Positions 27,270 through 34,111 of a stretch of 64,000 nt of DNA are shown here, piece by piece. A model generated the notes under the pieces. It saw only the letters and a program-made list of their open reading frames with translations. It ran no database searches and was not told where the DNA came from. The stretch covers positions 124,001 to 188,000 of the forward strand of contig JAKBMB010000026.1 in NCBI GenBank assembly GCA_021831785.1. The letters run 5' to 3'. Within the stretch, counting starts at the first letter, position 1. The number at the start of each line of letters is the position of its first letter. This stretch comes from Deltaproteobacteria bacterium. GTDB taxonomy: Bacteria; Desulfobacterota; Binatia; Binatales; Binataceae. The position numbers and the translations under genes were made by a program.

Positions 27270-27558
27270 GGGGAAGCGCTGGAACGGATCGCTATTGCCG
27301 CCGCGCGGCAGGAATAGGACGGGCGTTACGCTGATCTGGCTCGCGGCAAGCGCAACGGGCAGATCGTCGCCGCCGGCCTGATGGCCATCACGTTGATGCT
27401 GGGCTGCGGGATGGTCTGGGTCAGCGCGCAAAGCAGGTTCGTTCCTTACGCGTCGTGGAGGTGTACAAGCTGGGCTATGCACCCGCGCGCGCGCCCTCGG
27501 GGCCGCCGTTCGTTTCGCAGCCAGCAGGCCCGCTCGTTTCGCGAGTAGTGAATTAGCT
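27270..27558 (+). pseudogene. trbF: Relic of conjugal transfer protein TrbF (VirB8-like)
   Basis: One frame reads A-A-A-R-Q-E-stop-D-G-R-Y-A-D-L-A-R-G-K-R-N-G-Q-I-V-A-A-G-L-M-A-I and then the transmembrane stretch to S-A-Q-S-R-F-V-P-Y, the N-terminal block of TrbF. After a frameshift at about 27450 it resumes V-V-E-V-Y-K-L-G-Y-A. An internal TAG (probably from Trp), a frameshift and loss of the periplasmic domain make it dead. It indicates that a type IV secretion/ICE element once occupied this place. In the bases between 26944 and this relic I see only an unassigned minus-strand frame (26926-27192). Confidence 0.7.
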
Positions 27559-27617
27559 CGTGCGCCATCCTCGGAGAGGGCTCCGGCCGCTGTTTCATGT
27601 TGTCCTGCCAGCGGCGT

Positions 27618-28070
27618 CTAGAACATTTTCTTCAGCAGCTCCACCAACTTTATATCGCCCCGGGCAGGGACCTCCCAATTAACCTGCACGACGCTCACGT
27701 CCTGGGCCAGGAGCGCCTCCTTGAAGGTCTCAAGGCCGATATTTATCGCGCGCAGTTCATCACGCAGGATATCCGGCGCCTGTCTTTCGCTTTCGGCCGC
27801 GCCTCCGAGGACCATCGCCTCCATTTTTTCAAGCGCGAGCCTAGCGGCTTTTTCCGCCTCGCCGTCAACCGCCATCACCAAATCAGCGCCTGTCGCGCTT
27901 TCACTTTCCGAAGTACTCAACCCGGCCTTGCGCAGAGCGAACTTGGCCTTTTCAGTCGCCATCGTGACGACCGCGTTGCGCACGCCTTCGAGCTTGCGCA
28001 CTTGCTGCGAGATTTGCATCAAGCGCAAGGCGTCCTGGAAGTAATTACGCTTTACCTTAACGGCCAACAT
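27618..28070 (-). CDS. Short FdrA N-terminal domain protein with a DUF1116-leader-like tail
   Basis: The 150-residue product begins M-L-A-V-K-V-K-R-N-Y-F-Q-D-A-L-R-L-M-Q-I-S and parallels the N-terminus of the complete FdrA at 39450 (L-R-K-N-Y-Y-Q-D-S-L-R-L-M-Q-I-S). The CoA-binding and ligase domains are absent. Instead the C-terminus reads I-N-I-G-L-E-T-F-K-E-A-L...V-V-Q-V-N-W-E-V-P-A, resembling the leader that precedes DUF1116 in other proteins. The DUF1116 gene at 38096 lacks that leader, so this may be a split accessory subunit rather than a fragment. It lies 75 bases downstream of the glycosyltransferase and is probably co-transcribed with it. A GGAGGAGG site lies directly before the ATG. 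Confidence 0.65.
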   Translation of the reverse strand: MLAVKVKRNYFQDALRLMQISQQVRKLEGVRNAVVTMATEKAKFALRKAGLSTSESESATGADLVMAVDGEAEKAARLALEKMEAMVLGGAAESERQAPDILRDELRAINIGLETFKEALLAQDVSVVQVNWEVPARGDIKLVELLKKMF

Positions 28071-28145
28071 GGCCTCCTCCCTTGACAAATCGCGGGAAAC
28101 TAATCGATACGACACTGCGCGATATGGCGACCTATCTTGACAGCG

Positions 28146-29348
28146 TCAAATCGCGCGGCCGGTAGCATGATGGCGCAGAATACGCGCATAAAACTCCGCA
28201 TGATCGCGGGCGGCGCGAGTCCAGCTAAAGCTCCGCGCCGTTTCGCGCCCGCGCGCAATCAATTTTTCTCGAAGCTCCGGCGTCGCCAGGACTTTGACAA
28301 TCAAATGGGCCAGCGCCTCGTGGTCCGTCGGGTCAACGAGCAGCGCGTTGCTGCCGTCCTCCAGATACTCTGTCATCGGCGGCATCTTGGAAGCGATCAC
28401 CGGAAGGCCGCAAGCCAGCGCTTCCAAGACTACTAGACCCCAGCCTTCTTTAACCGAGGGGAAGACGAAAACGTCCGCGGCCCGGTACAGGGCCGCCAAG
28501 GCATCCTCGGGCACATTTCCAAGCAGACGCACGTCTTCGCCGAGCACCAGGCCGAACCTGGCAAGCTGCTCGAAGAACTGGTCCCGATAATCGGTGTAAT
28601 CGAATAGCGTCATGCCCCCGGCCAGCAGCCATATCAGCCGTTCTCCGTTGCTTGCCAAACGGATGCGTGCGGCGTTAAATGCGCGAAGCGTGCTGAGCGT
28701 ATTCTTTCGGGGCTCGATCCCGCCGATGCTCAGCATCGCCCTGCACCCATTTGACCCGAACACCATCCGCGGGGCTCCTTGGTCCGCTTCGCCGCTTCTG
28801 AGCGCAAGCCGGCCAATATTGACTCCGTTATGAATCAGGACCGGGTCTACTCCGTAGCGCGAACGCAGCTCCTCCTCCCACAATTTGCTCACGACGATTA
28901 TGTGGTCCGGCTCCACGATGCTACGGAGCTGGCACTCGACGAGCGAAGGCGAGGTGAAATCATCCACGTGATGGACGGTGCGCACGAAGAATTCAACCGC
29001 GCCGCGACAGCGCAGCTCGCAGAGCGCATTGGCCGAGATACAATCCTGTGCGTGGTAGAGGTCGAAGCGTAGCTTCGAGGCTGCCAGATGCTCGATGTAG
29101 GCCGCGATCCGCGCGCGCACTCTTTCGTCCATTGAGGCGCTTTCTTTGACCGCGTACGGAATCAACGTATGAGGAAGAGTGACCGGCCGAAAAAAGCCTT
29201 CTCCGGCGCTAAGCGCGTAGACGTGGACCAGATGCCCGAAAGCAGCGAGTTCCTCGGCGAGGCTCAGGGTGTGAACCACGCCACCTCGCGGCTTGGTAGA
29301 GTAAGTGAGCAGTGCGATCCTAAGCGGCTGCATCCGGACGGTCTCCAC
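28146..29348 (-). CDS. MSMEG_0565-type GT-B glycosyltransferase of the Nit1C cluster
   Basis: This 400-residue GT4-like glycosyltransferase has the acceptor-domain opening I-A-L-L-T-Y-S-T-K-P-R-G-G-V-V-H-T-L and the donor-domain E-x7-E block K-E-G-W-G-L-V-V-L-E-A-L-A-C-G. The segment Y-H-A-Q-D-C-I-S-A-N-A is diagnostic for the MSMEG_0565 subgroup, which normally travels with the Sll0783-0787 nitrogen-starvation (Nit1C) genes. Here it is separated from the other members by about 12 kb and points the other way. A candidate sigma-54 promoter lies about 390 bases upstream. Its sugar donor and acceptor are unknown. Confidence 0.85.
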   Translation of the reverse strand: METVRMQPLRIALLTYSTKPRGGVVHTLSLAEELAAFGHLVHVYALSAGEGFFRPVTLPHTLIPYAVKESASMDERVRARIAAYIEHLAASKLRFDLYHAQDCISANALCELRCRGAVEFFVRTVHHVDDFTSPSLVECQLRSIVEPDHIIVVSKLWEEELRSRYGVDPVLIHNGVNIGRLALRSGEADQGAPRMVFGSNGCRAMLSIGGIEPRKNTLSTLRAFNAARIRLASNGERLIWLLAGGMTLFDYTDYRDQFFEQLARFGLVLGEDVRLLGNVPEDALAALYRAADVFVFPSVKEGWGLVVLEALACGLPVIASKMPPMTEYLEDGSNALLVDPTDHEALAHLIVKVLATPELREKLIARGRETARSFSWTRAARDHAEFYARILRHHATGRAI

Positions 29349-29737
29349 AAATTCCTTCCACCGGCTGCGCGATCATCTCAGGCTCATTTCCTAATACACA
29401 TTTAGTCGTCGCCCAAGCTGGGCGCCGGCGCCGGAGAGGCGAAGGCCGCGCCGATGCAAATACCTCGAGAGCTTCGTTCCATGCCGCATGATAGCCCAGC
29501 ATCCGAAATGCCTCGGAGCCGATAGTGCCGGCATACAAGGAGTTTGCGATAGCACGTTGCACTGCGCGTTATTGTGCGCCTATTTAGATGTCCGCGGACG
29601 TGACCTGTTGAGTTTCATAAGATAGCGTCCCGTCGAAACGACCGCCTTCTTGTGACGTTAGACGCTACGCCGATGAATGCCGGCTGCTCGCCAACTGGCT
29701 GCCCGTGCCGCAACAATAAGCATATGCCGCGACGATA

Positions 29738-29753
29738 AGCATGCACCGTGCCA
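29738..29753 (-). promoter_or_regulatory. Candidate sigma-54 promoter (-24/-12) for glycosyltransferase operon
   Basis: On the minus strand the sequence is TGGCACGGTGCATGCT: a perfect TGGCAC -24 element, five bases, then ATGCT for the -12 TTGCW. GG and GC are correctly spaced. It points to the glycosyltransferase start at 29348, leaving a long leader of about 390 bases. Confidence 0.5.
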
Positions 29754-30018
29754 GCCGCGGGCTCGAAAAGTACATCGCGTAAAGAGCGCCCCCGCGAGGA
29801 CAAACGCTTGCCCGTCGCTAACAGAGTTACAGCCGAGAGGTCCGCAAATGCCGACAACGCGGCGCAGCCCTCAGCATGCTGAGGCCAAGTTGGGGAAATC
29901 GGCAGGAGGGGCACACCGCCGGCGCATAGCGTAAGCCGAGCAGCGCGTCGGCGGTCAAACAGGCAGTTGCCCGAAGCCCAGCAATAAATAAATAATCGAG
30001 GCGTTCTTTTCCAACAGG

Positions 30019-30045
30019 TTTTGGTTGTGGCAACGAATTTTTGGT
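30019..30045. promoter_or_regulatory. Possible activator-binding repeat
   Basis: TTTTGGTTG (30019-30027) and TTTTTGGT (30038-30045) are spaced 19 bases apart, about two helical turns. The same nine-base TTTTGGTTG occurs at 31852-31860 next to the other sigma-54 promoter. Both could be upstream activating sites for the intervening enhancer-binding protein. Confidence 0.35.
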
Positions 30046-30163
30046 GCTTTACGGTCCGACCGCGATAGAGCCCTTAATTCTTAATGCTCGTTCCGACGGC
30101 AAAGCCGTCTCGCCAAAATCGACGCTTTGGCGCCGTCGACGGGCAGAGCGCAACGCGTCGGAT

Positions 30164-31792
30164 TTATCGCCCCGCCCTAGGCGTGTCAGGGGCAAGCAGG
30201 GCCTGTTTGAGGGCCAATTTTCTCACGCGAGCGCTCAGCGTGGTGGGTTTTAGGCCCAGCAATCTCGCCGCACCGCGAGCCCCGTAGATTCGACCGTTGC
30301 TGTGCTGCAAGGCGGCGAGGATATTGTCGCGTTCCAGCCGCTTCAGTTCTGTGTCGGGGAGCACTGCCGAACTCCTTGGCGAGGCGCCGCCGGAGCCAGT
30401 CGGCACAAGGCTTACCGGTTGTACAGCTTCCGGAACATCGAGGCGGAGCGAACCCAACCGCGCACAGATGACCGCCCGGTCCACGACGTTCTGAAGCTCG
30501 CGAACGTTCCCGGGCCAGTCGTAGTTTCGCAGTTGCTCGATATGGCGTTCCGTGAACTGCAGATTAGGCCGGTTGAAACGCTCACACGCGGCTTTAAGGA
30601 AATATGTCGCCAGCCCCGCAATATCCTCCAGGCGCTCACGCAGGGGAGGAACCTCAATCGGAAAAACGCTAAGCCGATAATATAAGTCGTGGCGGAAGCG
30701 CCCGGCGCGGACCTCGCCTTTGAGGTCACGGTTAGTTGCGGCGATAATGCGCACGTTGACCCGCCGCGTCCGGTCTTCGCCGACTGGCTCGAACTCGCCG
30801 TCCTGCAGCACCCGAAGCAGCTTCGGCTGCATTTCCATCGGCAGCTCACTGACTTCGTCCAGCAGCAAAGCGCCCCCGTCGGCGAGCTGAAACCGGCCGA
30901 CCCGGTTAGCTGAAGCGCCGCTGAAAGCTCCCTTCACGTGGCCAAAGAACTCGCTTTCAAAAAGCTCTCGCGGAACGGCAGCGCAGTTTACCTTGACCAG
31001 GGGACGGTCTCGCCGCATGCTTCGCTCGTGAATCGCGTGGGCCACCAGTTCTTTGCCAACACCGGATTCGCCCTGAATGAGCACCGCGATGTCGGCCGGC
31101 GCAACCATATCAATCTGGTCGAGCACCCGCCGCAAGCCGGGACTATTTCCCAAGATTGCGCGGCGGCCGGAGGCTGCGTTGACCTCCTCTCGCAAGTATG
31201 CATTCTCGAGCTCCAGGCGCTCCCGCAGCCTGTGTATCTCCTCGAATGCGCGCGAGTTCGCGATTGCGACCGCCGCTTGATCGGCGAAAATTCGCAGCCA
31301 GCCGAACGCTGTGTCGTCGAAATTGGCGCGGCTGAATACGCCCAGCACGCCAAGCCGGTCGCCGCGAAAACTCAGCGCGTGTCCGGCAAAGCTTTGGATT
31401 CTCTCGCGCCGCGTCCACTCGGGACGCGCGAACCATTTCGGGTCGTCCGGAACACGCTTAAGCAAAACCGACTCGCCGGTTGCGCCTATCCAGCCGATCT
31501 TCGCCTTTCCCAGAGGAAAACGGCAGAAATCACCGTTAAGCCGCGACCAGTCCTCGTTAGAGCCGAGCGAGCGTCCCGCGCTCGCCATCAGGTGCAAACA
31601 TTGGGTCTGGTCAAGGCAATCAGCCCGCAGCCGACAGCGCTCGCAAATATCTCCCGGACCTAGAAGCCATACGCGCGCCAAGGCTATGCCCGTCTGTTCG
31701 GCGAGCCCCTCCACGATGCGCTTAAGGACAACCTCAAGCGAGCGCTCTTGAGCAACAGCCAGAGCCACGGTCTGAAGCGCTTCTGCATGCAT
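30164..31792 (-). CDS. Sigma-54-dependent transcriptional activator, GAF-AAA-Fis
   Basis: This 542-residue NtrC-family enhancer-binding protein has an N-terminal GAF domain (about 15-185) containing a cysteine cluster C50-x2-C53-x5-C59-x5-C65. The AAA+ domain has Walker A G241-E-S-G-V-G-K-E, the sigma-54 contact loop G288-A-F-S-G-A (S for the usual T) and Walker B G-A-L-L-L-D-E. A C-terminal Fis-type helix-turn-helix covers about 495-530. No receiver domain is present, so it senses a ligand or redox state through GAF. It lies between two outward candidate sigma-54 promoters and is the obvious regulator of both flanking operons. Confidence 0.92.
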   Translation of the reverse strand: MHAEALQTVALAVAQERSLEVVLKRIVEGLAEQTGIALARVWLLGPGDICERCRLRADCLDQTQCLHLMASAGRSLGSNEDWSRLNGDFCRFPLGKAKIGWIGATGESVLLKRVPDDPKWFARPEWTRRERIQSFAGHALSFRGDRLGVLGVFSRANFDDTAFGWLRIFADQAAVAIANSRAFEEIHRLRERLELENAYLREEVNAASGRRAILGNSPGLRRVLDQIDMVAPADIAVLIQGESGVGKELVAHAIHERSMRRDRPLVKVNCAAVPRELFESEFFGHVKGAFSGASANRVGRFQLADGGALLLDEVSELPMEMQPKLLRVLQDGEFEPVGEDRTRRVNVRIIAATNRDLKGEVRAGRFRHDLYYRLSVFPIEVPPLRERLEDIAGLATYFLKAACERFNRPNLQFTERHIEQLRNYDWPGNVRELQNVVDRAVICARLGSLRLDVPEAVQPVSLVPTGSGGASPRSSAVLPDTELKRLERDNILAALQHSNGRIYGARGAARLLGLKPTTLSARVRKLALKQALLAPDTPRAGR

Positions 31793-31845
31793 AGACGCAG
31801 CATAACCGCATCAGAATGATAAAAACAATGAAATGTTGCGAATCT

Positions 31846-31858
31846 ACCAAATTTTGGT
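31846..31858. promoter_or_regulatory. Palindromic candidate enhancer site (UAS)
   Basis: ACCAAATTTTGGT is a perfect six-base inverted repeat around a central T. It lies 77 bases upstream of the plus-strand sigma-54 promoter and 54 bases from the activator's own start codon. It could serve activation of the operon and autoregulation. Confidence 0.5.
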
Positions 31859-31934
31859 TGCGACCTCTCGCCCACTAATGGCCGAAAATATCGACTTCCT
31901 TATGCATTTAGCCGAAGTTTCTGAACTGCACCTC

Positions 31935-31950
31935 TGGCACAGGTTCTGCA
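31935..31950 (+). promoter_or_regulatory. Candidate sigma-54 promoter for the coenzyme M / FdrA / Nit1C operon
   Basis: TGGCACAGGTTCTGCA matches the -24/-12 consensus TGGCAC-N5-TTGCA at all but one position (C for the first T of the -12 element). It points to the start at 32281, with about 330 bases of leader. No other gene intervenes in 31793-32280. Confidence 0.6.
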
Positions 31951-32280
31951 CAGTGCTGGACCAGGGGGGGCTTGCGGGTAGCGTAAAACCGGAGCCTAGA
32001 CCTTTCGCCATGCAGCCGACGAGAGCCATCGTATGCGCCGTAGTGACCCACCGGGCGCCTAGGCCGAGCGGTTCTCGCGAGAGGAGCGGTGTGCGAGTGT
32101 TTCGCGAGCGGCGCGAGTTGTACTGCTGTTTGGTCAACTGACGAAGGCAGCGGCGACCTCGCGGCTAGCAACTGGCGCAAGATTGGCGAAACCCCTTGGC
32201 GATGCTCGCCTCAGCGAGGTAGGGACGCTTAATTTTCGTGCGTGGTTTCAGGACGGACGCATGTCAATCAGCGTCAGGGG

Positions 32281-33264
32281 ATGATGATTTCCAACAAGAA
32301 TCCGCCACGGCCGACACGGCAAGGCGCGGCGCTGAGGAAAGTTGCAGCCGAATCGTTCAAGGGACGACCGAATCTGATGCCATTACCGTACCGGAGCGTG
32401 AGCCTGCAACCCTACGATGGCGCGATGAACGAAGCGGCGATCAACAGGCATTTTCTCGGCCGCGAGGCTTATCGGCGCACGGACTTCGTCGTTCTTCACT
32501 CCGGCGCCTGGCAGTGCGCGGTAGCAGCGATAAGACGCGCCGCCAAACAGCCCGTTAACTCGCAAGAGGAACCGCTGTTTTCGCGAATCGTGGCCGTCGA
32601 GGTGCTTGCTCTTCCTGACCGCTGCAGGTTCATCCGAGACCCGACTACCGACGTCGCAAACCCTTCTGCTATGGCCGCGCTGGCAGCCCAGCAAGGCGTT
32701 GGCCCCGATAGCACGCTGGTGGTCTGGGGCAAGTACGATCACGTTAATTTCATGCACTGCCCCGAGCCGGCGGTGGTTTACGTGGTCGAGGTCGCACCGC
32801 CGGAGCCGCCCAAGCTCTTCGCAATGGCGCAAGAGGTTTTGAATTGCGCCGAGATGCCTCCCATTCGCCTGATGCTCGAGCGAATCGATCTGGGCGAGCT
32901 TTGCCGCGCGACCGCCGCCACCGCTTACCTGTTCCCGTGCCGGTCGGGGGGGCTCGATGGCCTCGGTCTTCCGGTTTATTTTCTCGACGAACGGCCGCCA
33001 AAGCGCGACGATTGGACCCTGGTCGGATGCGAGCGCAGCCGTCAGTTCTACCGGCATTACTACGAAGGGGAGCCGTCGTGCGTGGAGATATGTCCGCGCC
33101 GCCTAATGGGCCTGCGCACGAAACCGACCCTCGTGAAGTGCTGCCTACTGGAGTTCGGTATCGAGAGCGACGGCGCGACCGTAACGGTGCCATGGGGCGC
33201 CGACCGAGGGATGGTGGAAGACGCGCTGCGCAGGCTGAGCCTGAGAGAGGGCCGTCATGCCTGA
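32281..33264 (+). CDS. Unknown protein heading the coenzyme M operon (DUF7714-like)
   Basis: The 327-residue soluble protein has no family I can name with certainty; it resembles a hypothetical family labelled DUF7714. Visible features are a Cys-rich C-terminal half (C-R-S-G-G; S-C-V-E-I-C-P-R-R-L; V-K-C-C-L-L-E-F), suggestive of metal or thiol chemistry, and the segment N-F-M-H-C-P-E-P near residue 165. ATG 32281 is preceded by CAGGGG; the frame is open further upstream. Its 3' end overlaps the phosphosulfolactate synthase by 8 bases, so it is translationally coupled to coenzyme M synthesis. It occupies the position that xcbA would hold before xcbB in Xanthobacter, making it a candidate for an unassigned step or accessory role (inference). 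Confidence 0.6.
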   Translation: MMISNKNPPRPTRQGAALRKVAAESFKGRPNLMPLPYRSVSLQPYDGAMNEAAINRHFLGREAYRRTDFVVLHSGAWQCAVAAIRRAAKQPVNSQEEPLFSRIVAVEVLALPDRCRFIRDPTTDVANPSAMAALAAQQGVGPDSTLVVWGKYDHVNFMHCPEPAVVYVVEVAPPEPPKLFAMAQEVLNCAEMPPIRLMLERIDLGELCRATAATAYLFPCRSGGLDGLGLPVYFLDERPPKRDDWTLVGCERSRQFYRHYYEGEPSCVEICPRRLMGLRTKPTLVKCCLLEFGIESDGATVTVPWGADRGMVEDALRRLSLREGRHA

Positions 33265-34111
33265 AAAAAGAGCTTGGGCCTCCGTCGTTGACGAGGTCTT
33301 GAACCATAGGCCACCTAAGCCCCGCAGCGGGGGTTTGACCATGGTGATGGACAACGGTGTGGGAGTGGCGCAAACCGGCGACGTTCTGCAAATTTCGGGT
33401 GATTACATCGATCATTGGAAGTGCGGCTTTGGAACCTCGGCGCTGGTTTCCGAGAGCGTGCTGCGCGAGAAGCTCGGCGTGCTGCGCGAACAGGAGGTGC
33501 TTACTTATCCCGGCGGCACTCTGCTGGAGGTCGCGCTCCTTCAGCGGCGCTGCAGGCCGTACATCACGCGCGCGCGAGAGCTCGGTTTTACCGCCATCGA
33601 AGTCTCGGACGGGACGATCACTCTACCCGCCCATCGGCGGCGCAACATAATCAATTTCACGCTCGATGCGGGGCTTGTCGCGATCACGGAGGTGGGCAAG
33701 AAGGACTCCCGCTGGCAGCCAAGTCCCGTCGGGATGGCGGAACAGGCGCTAAGGGATCTCGAATCGGGAGCAAGCTGGGTGATTTTAGAGGGCCGTGAAT
33801 CCGGACGGGGAGTCGGCATTTACGACGCCAACGGCACGGTGCGCTGCGAGGTCTTGGAGAAATTTTGCGAAGTCATGGACACCCAGATAGCGCGCGTGAT
33901 CTGGGAGGCGCCGCTTCAGGAGCAGCAGGCGAGCCTCATCGAACGCTTCGGCCCCGACGTAAATCTGGGGAACATTCCCTCCCATGCCGTGCTCGCGCTC
34001 GAGGCGCTGCGCGCCGGCTGGAGGTTTGACACCATGCGGGGCAAGGTGGCCGATCTCGTGCGCAGCGGCCGATGGGATTGTAACCGCATCGAAGACTCGC
34101 AGCTGAAGTGA
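33257..34111 (+). CDS. xcbB: Phosphosulfolactate synthase (ComA/XcbB)
   Basis: ComA adds sulfite to phosphoenolpyruvate to make (R)-phosphosulfolactate, the first step of coenzyme M synthesis in methanogens and bacteria. The 284-residue TIM-barrel protein has the family motifs K21-P-R-S-G-G-L-T-M-V-M-D, D-Y-I-D-H-W-K55-C-G-F-G-T-S, T-Y-P-G-G-T-L-L-E and E-V-S-D-G-T-I-T-L-P, followed by T-E-V-G-K-K. Its length matches the family. It is coupled at both ends (8-base overlap upstream, 4-base GTGA overlap downstream). The two lyase genes that follow match the bacterial pathway and not the archaeal ComB/ComC one. Confidence 0.88.
   Translation: MPEKRAWASVVDEVLNHRPPKPRSGGLTMVMDNGVGVAQTGDVLQISGDYIDHWKCGFGTSALVSESVLREKLGVLREQEVLTYPGGTLLEVALLQRRCRPYITRARELGFTAIEVSDGTITLPAHRRRNIINFTLDAGLVAITEVGKKDSRWQPSPVGMAEQALRDLESGASWVILEGRESGRGVGIYDANGTVRCEVLEKFCEVMDTQIARVIWEAPLQEQQASLIERFGPDVNLGNIPSHAVLALEALRAGWRFDTMRGKVADLVRSGRWDCNRIEDSQLK

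Larger units (their letters stand above)
29349..30163. other. Intergenic control region upstream of the glycosyltransferase
   Basis: No gene is supported over 815 bases. The stretch contains the candidate minus-strand sigma-54 promoter at 29738-29753. It also has two T-rich motifs, TTTTGGTTG at 30019-30027 and TTTTTGGT at 30038-30045, that recur upstream of the coenzyme M operon. Confidence 0.5.

Noticed and set aside
32383-33057. Minus-strand frame opposite the first gene of the coenzyme M operon
   Set aside because: No motif or ribosome-binding site; the plus-strand gene is coupled to xcbB by overlap.
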